A stretch of DNA of 64,000 bases, taken from assembly GCA_963699345.1 (NCBI GenBank), contig CAVOTL010000003.1, forward strand, positions 62,001 through 126,000, given 5' to 3'. Position 1 is the stretch's first letter. Each line of letters starts with the position of its first letter. The position numbers and the translations under genes were made by a program. The DNA comes from Bog-756 sp963699345. GTDB taxonomy: Bacteria; Actinomycetota; Acidimicrobiia; Acidimicrobiales; RAAP-2. Under the pieces are notes generated by a model, which searched no databases, was not told the origin of the DNA, and was given only the letters and a program-made list of their open reading frames with translations. Shown here piece by piece: positions 50,462 through 59,655 of the stretch.

Positions 50462-51544
50462 TCAGGTGGTGAGGCGGGTCCGCACCCGACGGATGACCTC
50501 GTCGACGACCCCGCTGGTGGACGCCTCGCCCCCGAGATCGAACGTCCGTATGCCGTCTGCCGCGGCACCGAGGGTGGCGTCGCGGATGGCGGTCGCCGCC
50601 CCCGAGACGGCGTGGCCGTGGACCATCGAGGCGTGGTCGAGGGCGGCCGCACAGGCGAGCAGCATGGCCATCGGATTGGCCACGTTCTTGCCCCGGAGTG
50701 ACGGCGCGGTGCCGTGGGGCGCCTCGGCCATGGCCACGGTCGGTCGCAGGTCGTCGTCGAGGGCGAGCAGGACCGACTCCGCGCCGGCGATCGAGCCGAA
50801 GAGGGCGAGTACGAGGTCGGAGAGGCAGTCACCGTCCCGGTTGAGGGCGGGGATGACCAGCGACTGGTCGTCCGCCTCGGTCAGCAGCCCGGCGTAGGCG
50901 GCATCGATGAGGATCGGCCGATAGGGCACATGGGGATGGCGGGCCGCCGCCGCATCCATCTCCTCTTTGAGCATGCCCTCGTAGACGGTCGACACCGTCC
51001 ACTTGGGGCCGCCGAACACGCAGGCGTCGAGACCGTCGGCGGCCCGGAACGAGTACTCGGCCACCGACCGGCACACCGACCGGTCGATCCGCTCGGTCCG
51101 CCACGCCTGTTCGTCGGGGGAGCCGGCCGGGCCGTCGCGACCTTCCGCGGCGCCGTAGGCGTCACCGACGGCCATGCGCACCACCACGATCGGATGGACC
51201 ACCGGGGCCAGCGGCACCACTCCGGGGATGCGGCGACCCGTCCGCACGATCACCGAGCCACCGACCCCCTCGCGCAGGATGCGGTTGGGTGAGCCCACGT
51301 CCCCGGTCTGGGGCGGCGTGATGGTCGCCGCCTTCAGTCCGAGCCCCACCTCGACCATGGCGGCCGCCGCCTCGGAGACCACCTCGTTGTTGGTGCGTCG
51401 CCGGTTCCCGAGGGAGAGGTCGTAACGGATCAGTTCGAGCGGGATGCCCACCACCGAGGGATCGAGCACCCGGAGGGCCTCGTCGAGCAGTTCCTGGCCC
51501 GTCTCGTCACCCTCGCAGACCACCAGGCGTGTGTGCTCGCTCAT
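50462..51544 (-). CDS. Isocitrate/isopropylmalate dehydrogenase-family enzyme
   Basis: The product is 360 residues from ATG 51544; the frame stays open upstream through the 24-bp repeat and is not used. The fold is shared with leuB in this window: LVVCEGDETGQELLDEAL, GLKAATITPPQ, PNRILREGVGGSVIVRTGRRIPGV, PKWTVSTVYEGMLKEEMDA, a D-x-x-x-D metal region and the nucleotide loop AEAPHGTAPSLRGKNVANPMAML. It differs from LeuB and Icd in the opening GDG motif, here GDE. A DNLFGD-like metal loop is not plain (LNRDGDCLSDLVLALFGS instead). The substrate is therefore unclear; it may be a beta-decarboxylating dehydrogenase of another hydroxy acid. It stands alone, not next to leuCD. Confidence 0.75.
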   Translation of the reverse strand: MSEHTRLVVCEGDETGQELLDEALRVLDPSVVGIPLELIRYDLSLGNRRRTNNEVVSEAAAAMVEVGLGLKAATITPPQTGDVGSPNRILREGVGGSVIVRTGRRIPGVVPLAPVVHPIVVVRMAVGDAYGAAEGRDGPAGSPDEQAWRTERIDRSVCRSVAEYSFRAADGLDACVFGGPKWTVSTVYEGMLKEEMDAAAARHPHVPYRPILIDAAYAGLLTEADDQSLVIPALNRDGDCLSDLVLALFGSIAGAESVLLALDDDLRPTVAMAEAPHGTAPSLRGKNVANPMAMLLACAAALDHASMVHGHAVSGAATAIRDATLGAAADGIRTFDLGGEASTSGVVDEVIRRVRTRLTT

Positions 51545-51648
51545 CGCCCCCAGGGTCCCACGTGCGGACGCGGCCGGGCCAGTCCTCGGGGGCCGCCGGT
51601 GGGCGAGCGGTGACCGAGCCGGAGGTGGTGGGCGTGCGGACCCTCCGC

Positions 51649-51744
51649 CACCGCTCTGGCGCGGCACCCGGCCACCGCTCCGGCGTGGCACCCGGCCACC
51701 GCTCCGGCGCGGCACCCGGCCACCGCTCCGGCGCGGCGCCCGTC
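51649..51744. repeat. Four 24-bp tandem repeats
   Basis: Units at 51649-51672, 51673-51696, 51697-51720 and 51721-51744 have consensus CACCGCTCCGGCGCGGCACCCGGC with one to three changes each. They lie between the hemolysin III gene end (51743) and the dehydrogenase gene start (51544). No gene uses this frame. Copy number could be strain-variable. Confidence 0.8.
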
Positions 51745-52465
51745 AGGTGGCGAGGGGGAGGACGAACACGGCGATCACCACGAAGTGGAGCACCGCCCCC
51801 ACGATGGTGCAGGCGTGGAACACCTCGTGGTAGCCGAAGACCCCGGGCACGGGGTTGGGCTTCTTGACGGCGTAGACGACGGCGCCGGCGGAGTAGGCGA
51901 GCCCGCCGGCCAGCAGCAGGGCGAAGCCCCCGGGGCCGAGGGCCCGCTCCAGCTGCGGCAGGACGGCCACCGCCGCCCAGCCGACCACGACATACGGGAG
52001 GGCGATGACCCACTTCGGGGCGTCGAGCCACACCTGACGGAGCGTGATGCCGACGGCGGCCCCGATCCACACGATCAGCAGCACGGCCGTCCTCGCCCAT
52101 CCGGTCAGCGCGATGCCCGCCACCGCCGTGTAGGAGCCGGCGATGGCGATGAAGATGGTCGAGTGGTCCGCCCGGCGCATCCGACGGCGGCCCGTCGGGC
52201 CCCAGGTGTGCCGGTGGAACAGCGCGCTCACCCCGAACAGGAGCGAGATGGCGCAGGCGTAGACGAGGCAGATCAGCTTCGACGACGTGGTCGGTGCATC
52301 CCAGACCAGCCACGCCCCCGACACCAGCGACCCGAAGAAGGCGATCTCGTGGAGGACGCCCCGCAGCTTCGGCTTGACGGGGCCGTCGCCCTCTTCGTCG
52401 ACACCGTCCGCGTCGACACCGTCCGCGTCGACGGCGACGGTCCCCGTGACCGCCGGCGCCCTCAT
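51743..52465 (-). CDS. Hemolysin III / PAQR-type membrane protein
   Basis: The product is 240 residues from ATG 52465, overlapping the amidotransferase stop (ATGA). It has seven membrane segments with the PAQR metal ligands: Ser/His in SALFHRHTW, Asp/His in DHSTIFIAIAGSYT, and H-x-x-x-H in FGYHEVFHACTIVG. The N terminus carries an acidic DGVDADGVDEEGDG stretch. Family members are called hemolysin III, but hydrolase activity on lipids (ceramidase-like) is more probable. Three genes here (amidotransferase, PIG-L deacetylase, this one) overlap, so they are one transcript. Confidence 0.88.
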   Translation of the reverse strand: MRAPAVTGTVAVDADGVDADGVDEEGDGPVKPKLRGVLHEIAFFGSLVSGAWLVWDAPTTSSKLICLVYACAISLLFGVSALFHRHTWGPTGRRRMRRADHSTIFIAIAGSYTAVAGIALTGWARTAVLLIVWIGAAVGITLRQVWLDAPKWVIALPYVVVGWAAVAVLPQLERALGPGGFALLLAGGLAYSAGAVVYAVKKPNPVPGVFGYHEVFHACTIVGAVLHFVVIAVFVLPLAT

Positions 52466-53178
52466 GCCGGCACCGCCGCCGTCGCCACGTCCACGAACCG
52501 CTGCAGGATCCTCCGCCCGACGGCCTCCACCCGGGCCACCTCGTCGGCCCCCAGGGTCACCCCGCCCGGAAGGTGCGGTCGCCACATGGCGGCGAGTGTG
52601 GCGTCGACCTCGACGTGGAACTGGAGGCCGTAGGCGAGCGGTCCGACGCGGAAGGCCTGGTGGGGGAAGGCCCGGGTGGCCGCCAGATGGACGGCGCCCG
52701 GCGGCAGGCCGAACGTGTCACGGTGCCAGTGGACGCAAGGGACGGTCGTGCCCGACAGCCCGTTGTACTCCGGCCCGAGCACCGGGTCCCGCCGGCCTTG
52801 CGACGTGAGCTCGACCACGCCGGCCCCGACCTCCTCCTCCGCCCCGGTGGTGACCTCGGCCCCGAGGGCGGCGGCCAGCTGCTGGGCGCCGAGGCACACA
52901 CCGAGCACGGGCAGGCCGGCCCCGACGACGTCGGCCAGCAGGTCCCGTTCGGGGCGGAGCCACGGAAGGTCGTCATGGATCCCCATCGGGCCACCGAGGA
53001 CGACCAGCCCGGACAGGTCACCGACCCCCGGCAGCTGGTCGCCCGCGTCGATCCGGACCACATCGACCGCCACGCCCGACCCGGTGAGCACGGCGGCGAT
53101 GGACCCCGGACCCTCGTGGGGCACGTGCTGGAGTACGACCCAGGGTCGTGGTGCCCGGGAGTCCACGGATCCGACCAC
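52462..53178 (-). CDS. Class I glutamine amidotransferase-like protein
   Basis: The product is 238 residues from GTG 53178, sharing one base with the PIG-L stop. The class I triad is Cys in VLGVCLGAQQLAAAL, and His-Glu in GLQFHVEVD. The oxyanion segment LVVLGGPMGIHDDLPW is also standard. It is a stand-alone GATase like GuaA-N or YfeJ-type proteins, without a synthetase domain next to it. It may act as a glutaminase for an unknown partner. Coupled upstream to a PIG-L deacetylase and downstream to hemolysin III. Confidence 0.85.
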   Translation of the reverse strand: MVGSVDSRAPRPWVVLQHVPHEGPGSIAAVLTGSGVAVDVVRIDAGDQLPGVGDLSGLVVLGGPMGIHDDLPWLRPERDLLADVVGAGLPVLGVCLGAQQLAAALGAEVTTGAEEEVGAGVVELTSQGRRDPVLGPEYNGLSGTTVPCVHWHRDTFGLPPGAVHLAATRAFPHQAFRVGPLAYGLQFHVEVDATLAAMWRPHLPGGVTLGADEVARVEAVGRRILQRFVDVATAAVPA

Positions 53179-53924
53179 TACTGCGTGTTGACCACGTGGA
53201 ACGCCTCGGCCAGCCGTCCCTCCGGGAGGCCGGCGGCGAGGGCGGTGCCGGTCATCCAGCCGCGCAGCAGCTCGTCGAGGTGCTCACCCTCTCCGACCTG
53301 GCTCCGGTGTGACTTGAGGGCGGTCAGCTTCCGGTCGTACGCATCGGTGGCGTCCACGACCCGGTTGGCGCGCTCGGTGGCCATGACCCACAGCTCGGGA
53401 ACGGTGTGCGGCTCGAGACCCTCCTCCAGGAGTTCCGGGAAGGCGAACGGGTTGCGGGCGTCGGGGTAGACGGCACAGGCCGCCGCCTCACCGGTGGCCA
53501 GGTGGTCGGGATGGCTGGCGTAGATCCGCTCCCAATTCCGCTCCGGTGACTGGCAGACGACCCGGTCGGGGCGAACGAGTCGGATGACCCGGGAGATGGC
53601 GGCCCGCAGGGCCAGGTCGGGGACGACGCGACCGTCGGGGAACCCGAGGAACGTGACATCGGTGACCCCGACCGCCCGGGCCGCCTCCAGCTGCTCCTCG
53701 CGGCGGATGGCGGCCATCTCGGCCCGGCTGATGGAGTGGTCCGAGCCGCCCGCATCACCGTCGGTGGCGATGCAGTAGGACACGTCGATCCCACGCCCCG
53801 TCCAGGTCGCCACCGATCCCGCGGCGCCGAAATCGACGTCGTCGGGATGGGCGGTCACCACCAGGATCCGTTCGACGTCCTCGGAACCGTCGTCGACGGT
53901 CAGTGGATCTGGGCGGTCGGCCAC
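53178..53924 (-). CDS. PIG-L/LmbE-family deacetylase
   Basis: The product is 248 residues from GTG 53924. The zinc site is AHPDDVDFGAAG (H-P-D-D) and the distal His in YASHPDHLATGEAA. Family members in Actinobacteria are mycothiol pathway enzymes: MshB (GlcNAc-Ins deacetylase) and Mca (mycothiol S-conjugate amidase). Length and SDHSISRAEMAAIRREEQLEAARAVGV are in keeping with either, but I cannot choose. No mshA, mshC or mshD is nearby. Confidence 0.85.
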   Translation of the reverse strand: MADRPDPLTVDDGSEDVERILVVTAHPDDVDFGAAGSVATWTGRGIDVSYCIATDGDAGGSDHSISRAEMAAIRREEQLEAARAVGVTDVTFLGFPDGRVVPDLALRAAISRVIRLVRPDRVVCQSPERNWERIYASHPDHLATGEAAACAVYPDARNPFAFPELLEEGLEPHTVPELWVMATERANRVVDATDAYDRKLTALKSHRSQVGEGEHLDELLRGWMTGTALAAGLPEGRLAEAFHVVNTQ

Positions 53925-53994
53925 GCGTGGCTCCTCGATGATGTGGAGGGATCGGTGTCCGGCGGCGGCCGGACGTGCGCCCCGGGACGGTGGA

Positions 53995-55224
53995 TCAGGA
54001 CTTATCGGGGGTCCAGGCGACCAGATCGGCCAGGCGATGATCGTTCGAGAACATCTCGACGATGGGCATCCGCATCCCGATGCGGGTCTGGATGCGCTCG
54101 ATCTCGAGTATCTGGTTCCACTGGACGAGCGACACGACCAGCCCGGCCGAGCCGGCCCGGGCGGTGCGGCCCGAACGGTGCAGGTAGGCCTTGTGGTCCT
54201 CGGGCGGGTCGAAGTGGATCACTACGTCGACGGCGTCGATGTGCAGGCCACGGGCTGCGACGTCGGTAGCCACGAGCACGTGCAGCTTGCCATCGGTGAA
54301 GTCCTTCAGCGTCCGCTCGCGCTGGGCCTGGCGCAGGTCGCCGTGGATGGCACCGGCCTTCACCCCCTCTTTGCCGAGCTGGTCGACGAGGCGGTCACAG
54401 CCGTGCTTGGTGCGCACGAAGACCAGCACCTTGTCGGCACTGCGACAGATGGCGGCACAGACCTTCACCCGGTCCATCTGATGGACCTCGATGAACCGGT
54501 GTTCCATCTCCTCGACCGTCGTGGTGGGCGAGGCGACCTCGTGGAGGACCGGGTCGTTCATGTAGCGGCTGACCAACCGGTCGACGGCGCCGTCGAGGGT
54601 GGCGGAGAAGAGGAGCGTCTGGTGATCCCGCTCGAGCCGGCGCAGCACCCACTCGACCTGGGGCATGAACCCCATGTCGGCCATGCGGTCGGCCTCGTCC
54701 AGAACCAGGGTCTCCAGATCGGCGACGGACAGCTCGCCCCGGTCGCCGAGGTCGATGAGCCGGCCCGGGGTGGCGATGATGACATCGACTCCCCGTCGCA
54801 GCTTCTTGATCTGGCGTTCGATGTCGGCTCCCCCGTAGACGGCGACGGTGCGCACGCCGGCGGCCTCCGCCAGGGGCTCGAACACTTCGCTCACCTGGAC
54901 GGCGAGCTCACGAGTGGGGACGAGGACGAGGGCCCGGGGTCGGCCGGGTTCGGTCGACGGGGACGCCATCGTGCGCTGGAGCAGGGGTACGCCGAAGGCC
55001 AGGGTCTTGCCCGAGCCCGTCTTGGCCTTGCCGCAGACGTCCCGGCCGGCCAGGGCGTCCTCGACGGTCATGGCCTGGATGGCGAACGGGGCATGGATGC
55101 CCTGCTTCTCCAACGCCCCGACGATGGCGGGGTCGACCCCGAGATCGGCGAAGGACTTCTGCGGCTCGGTGGGTTCGGCGTCGTTCTCCAGGGCGCGATC
55201 CGATGGATCGGTCAGGGTGGTCAT
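53995..55224 (-). CDS. DEAD-box ATP-dependent RNA helicase
   Basis: The product is 409 residues from ATG 55224; ATG 55254 and the open frame to 55380 are alternatives. The motifs are all present: Q motif (FADLGVDPAIVGALEKQGIHAPFAIQ), I AKTGSGKT, Ia PTRELA, II DEAD, III SAT, IV VFVRTKHG, V ATDVAARGLHI, VI HRSGRTARAG. It unwinds short RNA duplexes in ribosome assembly or RNA decay. It lacks the long C-terminal tail of DeaD/CsdA. The upstream 280-base gap before thiC may carry a long 5' leader, as cold-shock helicases often do. Confidence 0.93.
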   Translation of the reverse strand: MTTLTDPSDRALENDAEPTEPQKSFADLGVDPAIVGALEKQGIHAPFAIQAMTVEDALAGRDVCGKAKTGSGKTLAFGVPLLQRTMASPSTEPGRPRALVLVPTRELAVQVSEVFEPLAEAAGVRTVAVYGGADIERQIKKLRRGVDVIIATPGRLIDLGDRGELSVADLETLVLDEADRMADMGFMPQVEWVLRRLERDHQTLLFSATLDGAVDRLVSRYMNDPVLHEVASPTTTVEEMEHRFIEVHQMDRVKVCAAICRSADKVLVFVRTKHGCDRLVDQLGKEGVKAGAIHGDLRQAQRERTLKDFTDGKLHVLVATDVAARGLHIDAVDVVIHFDPPEDHKAYLHRSGRTARAGSAGLVVSLVQWNQILEIERIQTRIGMRMPIVEMFSNDHRLADLVAWTPDKS

Positions 55225-55504
55225 GGGGTTCAGAAGCTCTCTCTCATCGTTCATCGACGGCCGGAGCCGACCGTCAGCACCGTGCGAGTCACGGCTGGGT
55301 CGGGCCCGCCTCGGGCCATCATTCACAGCCGATGGAGCGGGCCGGAAGAACAGGATGAGGAAGACCCCGGTGGCGGGCACTCACCCGACCACGGTCCCCA
55401 GTGTACCCGTCCAGCGCCCGACCAGGGGTCTCATGGGCGGAGAAACCTGCGTCGGCGTCACGGGACGGCTCCCGGGCGGGTGTCCCCCGGGGCGGTCGCC
55501 GGTG

Positions 55505-57283
55505 TCAGGTGGCCGAGGGCTCCCGGTAGACCTCGGCACCGGCCTGGCGGAACTCGGCCGACTTCTCCTTGAGCCCGATCTCGACGGCGGTGGCGAGATC
55601 CATGCCCTTGCTCTCGGCGTAGTCCCGCACGTCCTGGCTGATCCGCATGGAGCAGAACTTCGGTCCGCACATCGAACAGAAGTGGGCCGTCTTCGCCGGG
55701 GCGGCGGGCAGGGTCTCGTCGTGGAAGGACCGGGCCGTGTCCGGGTCCATGGCCAGGTTGAACTGGTCCTCCCAGCGGAACTCGAACCGCGCCTTGGACA
55801 GGGCGTCGTCCCAGGCCTGGGCCCCGGGATGTCCCTTGGCCAGATCGGCCGCGTGGGCGGCGATCTTGTAGGCGATCATCCCCTGCTTCACGTCTTCCAG
55901 GTTCGGCAGGCCGAGGTGTTCCTTCGGCGTGACGTAGCAGAGCATGGCGGTGCCGGCCATGCCGATGACCGCGGCACCGATGGCGGAGGTGATGTGGTCG
56001 TAGCCGGGGGCGACATCGACCGTCAGTGGCCCGAGGGTATAGAAGGGCGCGTCGTGGCACACCTCCTTCTGGAGCGTCACGTTCTCCACGATCTTGTGCA
56101 TCGGAACGTGGCCGGGTCCCTCGATCATGACCTGCACGTCGTGACGCCAGGCGATCTCGGTGAGCTCGCCCAGGGTCGAGAGCTCGGCGAACTGGGCCTC
56201 GTCGTTGGCATCGGCGATCGAGCCCGGTCGGAGCCCGTCACCCAGCGAGAAGGCGACGTCGTAGGCAGCCATGATCTCGCAGATCTCCTCGAACCTCGTA
56301 TAGAGGAAGTTCTCGGTGTGGTGGGCCAGGCACCAGGCGGCCATGATCGAGCCGCCACGGCTGACGATGCCCGTCATGCGCCTCGCCGTCATCGGCACGT
56401 AGCGCAGCAGCACGCCGGCATGGATGGTGAAGTAGTCGACACCCTGCTCGGCCTGTTCCACCAACGTGTCCCGGTACAGGTCCCAGGTCAGCTCCTCGGG
56501 AGACCCGTCGACCTTCTCCAGGGCCTGGTAGATCGGCACCGTACCGATCGGAACCGGCGAGTTCCGCAGGATCCACTCGCGCGTCGTGTGGATGTCCGGG
56601 CCGGTCGAGAGGTCCATGACCGTGTCGGCCCCCCACCGCGTGGCCCAGGTCAACTTCTGGACCTCCTCCTCGATGGACGAGGTGACGGCCGAGTTCCCGA
56701 TGTTGGCGTTGACCTTCACCAGGAAGTTGGATCCGATGACCATCGGCTCGGACTCGGGGTGGTTGACGTTGGCGGGGAGGATGGCGCGTCCGGCGGCGAT
56801 CTCGTCCCGCACCCGCTCCGCGGGCACGCCTTCCCGGGTGGCCACGAACTGCATCTCGGGGGTGACCTCGCCGCGCCGGGCGTAGTGCAACTGGGTGACC
56901 GGGCCCCCGGTGGCCCGCAACGGGCGGCGCCCGTCGGTCGGGAAGGCGACCGGTCCGTCACCGTCGCGCCGCACCGCGGCCCGACCGTCATCGCGTCGGT
57001 TGACCGGACGACCCTCGTACTCGGAGACGTCGCCCCTCGCGGTCACCCACGGCCGGCGCAGGGGCGGCAGGCCCACGGTCGGGACCGAGCCGGGTCCCGA
57101 GGTGTCGTACAGCCGGACCGGCTCGTTGGGGGTGTCGCCCTCCCGGCCCGGAGAGTCCGAGAGCGAGACCTCCACGAAGGGCACCCGGACCCCGTCGGGC
57201 CCGTCCACATAGACCTTCGCCCGGTTGTGGGCCGGGACGGCGGAGGTGGTGTTCGCGTCGTGGGGTGTCGTCTCGTCGGTCAT
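55505..57283 (-). CDS. thiC: Phosphomethylpyrimidine synthase
   Basis: The product is 592 residues from ATG 57283, with AAGGGA upstream. ThiC makes HMP-P for thiamine from aminoimidazole ribotide by a radical SAM-like reaction. The C-terminal cluster motif CSMCGPKFC (C-x2-C-x4-C) is intact near residue 535, and VMDLSTGPDIHTTREWI, VDYFTIHAGVLLRYVPM, SRGGSIMAAWCLAHHTENFLY and VMIEGPGHVPMHKI are family blocks. The leader (57284-57436) is only about 150 bases, shared with a divergent gene, and has no TPP riboswitch that I can see. No other thi genes are near. Confidence 0.97.
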   Translation of the reverse strand: MTDETTPHDANTTSAVPAHNRAKVYVDGPDGVRVPFVEVSLSDSPGREGDTPNEPVRLYDTSGPGSVPTVGLPPLRRPWVTARGDVSEYEGRPVNRRDDGRAAVRRDGDGPVAFPTDGRRPLRATGGPVTQLHYARRGEVTPEMQFVATREGVPAERVRDEIAAGRAILPANVNHPESEPMVIGSNFLVKVNANIGNSAVTSSIEEEVQKLTWATRWGADTVMDLSTGPDIHTTREWILRNSPVPIGTVPIYQALEKVDGSPEELTWDLYRDTLVEQAEQGVDYFTIHAGVLLRYVPMTARRMTGIVSRGGSIMAAWCLAHHTENFLYTRFEEICEIMAAYDVAFSLGDGLRPGSIADANDEAQFAELSTLGELTEIAWRHDVQVMIEGPGHVPMHKIVENVTLQKEVCHDAPFYTLGPLTVDVAPGYDHITSAIGAAVIGMAGTAMLCYVTPKEHLGLPNLEDVKQGMIAYKIAAHAADLAKGHPGAQAWDDALSKARFEFRWEDQFNLAMDPDTARSFHDETLPAAPAKTAHFCSMCGPKFCSMRISQDVRDYAESKGMDLATAVEIGLKEKSAEFRQAGAEVYREPSAT

Positions 57284-57436
57284 GGTGGTCCCTTCGAACG
57301 GATCGCTGCCCGAGTCTCCCACGACGCCCGGCCGGGTTCATCCGGTCTGTGCCATCGTGGTGCGTTGCGACCATTCAAGCGGCCCTCGGCAACGGGCCAC
57401 GCGGCCCCCGATGCCGCCGGAACCGAAAGGAACGCC

Positions 57437-57901
57437 ATGGGAAAGCTCGACGCCGGTGACCAGGCTCCCGGATTCACCCTCCCCGACCAGGACGGCAAGG
57501 ACGTGTCCCTGGCGGACTTCGCCGGCCGGCAGGTCGTCGTCTACTTCTACCCGCGGGACGATACGCCGGGCTGCACGAAGGAGGCGTGCCAGTTCAACGA
57601 CAACCTCGCCGCCTTCAAGAAGGCCAAGGTCCCGGTCCTCGGGATCTCGGCCGACACCGCCGCCAAGCACCAGAAGTTCCGGGAGAAGTACGGCCTGAAG
57701 TTTCCCCTCCTCACCGACGCCGACCATGCGGTGGGCGAGGCCTACGGCGCCTGGGGCGAGAAGACGATGTACGGCAAGAAGACGATCGGCGTCATCCGCT
57801 CGACGTTCCTCGTCGACGCCGACGGCACGATCGCCCGCGCCTGGTACCACGTGAAGGCGGACGGCCATGCCGCCAAGGTTCTGGAGGAGATCCAGGGCTG
57901 A
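57437..57901 (+). CDS. bcp: Thioredoxin-dependent peroxiredoxin, Bcp
   Basis: The product is 154 residues from ATG 57437, with AAAGGA upstream. The peroxidatic Cys46 is in YPRDDTPGCTKEACQFND, with the resolving Cys51 (alpha-type Bcp). LGISADTAAKHQKFREKYGLKFPLLTD and GVIRSTFLVDADGTI are standard. It reduces peroxides with thioredoxin. Divergent from thiC. Together with 43747-44205 the window has two atypical 2-Cys peroxiredoxins. Confidence 0.95.
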   Translation: MGKLDAGDQAPGFTLPDQDGKDVSLADFAGRQVVVYFYPRDDTPGCTKEACQFNDNLAAFKKAKVPVLGISADTAAKHQKFREKYGLKFPLLTDADHAVGEAYGAWGEKTMYGKKTIGVIRSTFLVDADGTIARAWYHVKADGHAAKVLEEIQG

Positions 57902-57970
57902 GGCCGGGCCCGGGCCCGGGAAGCCCCACCCCCGCCACCCCGTGTCACACCCCCCGACGAGGGTGTCCCC

Positions 57971-59605
57971 ATGGCACCGGAGTCCCCCTCCCGTCCTGCC
58001 CGCTCCGGCCTCTCCTCGCAGGTGGCCACCCTCACCGAGGGCCTGGCGTCGCTGGTGGCGACCCTGGAGCCCGACACCCTGGCCGGCCCCGACGCCGCCG
58101 CCCTCTACGCCGCCCTGGCCCAGGTGGAGCGGCTGGTGGTGGCGGCCAAGTGCCTGCTCGCCCCCCGCATCGCCTCCTCGGGGCTGTGGGAGGCCCGAGG
58201 CCACCGGTCCCCGGCCCGGATGCTGGCCGAGGTGGAGGGGATCTCCCCCGGCCAGGCGAACCGCACCCTGGTGACCGGCCGGCGCCTGGCCGAACTGCCC
58301 GCCACCGAGGCGGCCCTGCGGGCCGGGCGGCTGTCGGGGGCCAAGGCGGCCGAGATCACCGGGGCCGCCAGTGTGGACCCGGCGAGCGAGGCGGCCCTGT
58401 TGGCCGGCTCGCTCGACGAGCCCCTGGCCGCCACCACCGAGCGCTGCCGGCGGGCCCGGGCCGGGGCGGCCCGCCACGACCCGGTGGCCACCGCCCGGGC
58501 CATCCACGCCGCCCGGCACTTCTCCCACTGGCACGACGCCGAGGGGGCGTTCTGCTTCTCGGGCCAGGACTCCCCCGAGCGGGGGGCGGCCCTGCTGGCC
58601 CGGCTCGTCCCCGCCGCCCACCGCCTACGCGACGCCCGGCGGGCGGCCACGACGGGACCCTCGCCGGTCCCCCCCGAGTCGGAGGGGGCGCTGCGGGCCG
58701 ACGCCCTCGTGGCCCTGGTCACCGGGTCCTCGACCTGGGTCACCGGCACCGGCGACGCCGACGTTGACCCCGGCGCTGATCCCGGCGCTGATCCCGGCGC
58801 TTATGCCGGCGCTTCCGGCGAGATCGCCCCGGCCACCCGGGGCACCGATGACGCCGCTGCCGTCCCCCGGGGTGCCGATGACGCCGATGCCGTCCCCCGG
58901 CGGGTCTCCCGGGGAGGGGGGACACCGGGGCGACCGGAGACACGGGGGCGACCGGGGACACCGGGGCTGCGGGGGGCCGACGACATCGTCGACCGGCCGC
59001 CGGCGGCCACCGTGATGGTCCGGGTGGACCGCGACGCCCTGGTGCGGGGGCACACCCTCCCCGGCGAGCTCTGCGACCTGGACGGGGCGGGGCCGATCCC
59101 CGTCCCCCTGGCCCGGGCCCTCGCCGTCGACTCGTTCCTGGCCCTGGTGTTCACCGAGGCCGGGGACATCCGGGCCGTCCACCACCGGGGCCGGACCATC
59201 AACGCCACCCTGCGCACCGCCCTGGCCTTCCGGGACCGCGTCTGTGTGGTGCCGGGGTGTGCCATGCCCTACGGACTGGAGATCGACCACGTCCGTCCCG
59301 TCGCCCTGGGCGGCCCGACGGCCCTCGACAACCTGGCCCTGCTCTGCACCCACCACCACCGGCTGAAGACCTACGACGGCTGGGTGCTCGAGCGCCACGG
59401 GCCGAGCGACGAGGACCCCCGGTGGTCCTTCACCCCCCAACCCGACTTCGGCCAGGAGCCCGACCTCGGCCTGGACCGGCCCGGGGCCGAGCCGATGCCC
59501 CGACCGCCCCGTCGGGTCCCGGGGACGGATCCACCACCGGACGGCACCCTGTTCGACGAGCGCCCATCAGATGAGAGGCCGACGGATCCTCCACCGAGGA
59601 AATGA
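57971..59605 (+). CDS. DUF222 and HNH nuclease-type protein (13E12 family)
   Basis: The product is 544 residues from ATG 57971 (GAGGG upstream). The N-terminal DUF222 runs to about residue 230 (LYAALAQVERLVVAAK, GHRSPARMLAEVEGISPGQANRTLVTG, LSGAKAAEITGAA). Residues about 260-335 are a low-complexity insert made by DNA slippage (DPGADPGADPGAYAG and RPETRGRPGTPG). The HNH domain follows: CVVPGCAMPYGLEIDHVRPVALGGPTALDNLALLCTHHHRLK. A Pro-rich tail ends it. The family is multi-copy in Actinobacteria, often linked to mobile or repetitive elements (13E12 repeats in mycobacteria). Its role is not known. No terminal repeats or other mobility signs flank it. Confidence 0.9.
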   Translation: MAPESPSRPARSGLSSQVATLTEGLASLVATLEPDTLAGPDAAALYAALAQVERLVVAAKCLLAPRIASSGLWEARGHRSPARMLAEVEGISPGQANRTLVTGRRLAELPATEAALRAGRLSGAKAAEITGAASVDPASEAALLAGSLDEPLAATTERCRRARAGAARHDPVATARAIHAARHFSHWHDAEGAFCFSGQDSPERGAALLARLVPAAHRLRDARRAATTGPSPVPPESEGALRADALVALVTGSSTWVTGTGDADVDPGADPGADPGAYAGASGEIAPATRGTDDAAAVPRGADDADAVPRRVSRGGGTPGRPETRGRPGTPGLRGADDIVDRPPAATVMVRVDRDALVRGHTLPGELCDLDGAGPIPVPLARALAVDSFLALVFTEAGDIRAVHHRGRTINATLRTALAFRDRVCVVPGCAMPYGLEIDHVRPVALGGPTALDNLALLCTHHHRLKTYDGWVLERHGPSDEDPRWSFTPQPDFGQEPDLGLDRPGAEPMPRPPRRVPGTDPPPDGTLFDERPSDERPTDPPPRK

Positions 59606-59655
59606 GATTCGCCCGAAGAGGGATCCTGGCCCGGCCGTCGGCCGCCCAACTCCGA

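Noticed and set aside
51545..51715. Upstream extension of the dehydrogenase frame through the 24-bp repeats
   Set aside because: It gives a repetitive RRSGGRVP peptide; ATG 51544 begins the conserved dehydrogenase fold.
57284..57436. TPP riboswitch before thiC
   Set aside because: The gap is only about 150 bases, shared with divergent bcp, and the conserved CUGAGA and ACCUGAUCUGG blocks are not found.
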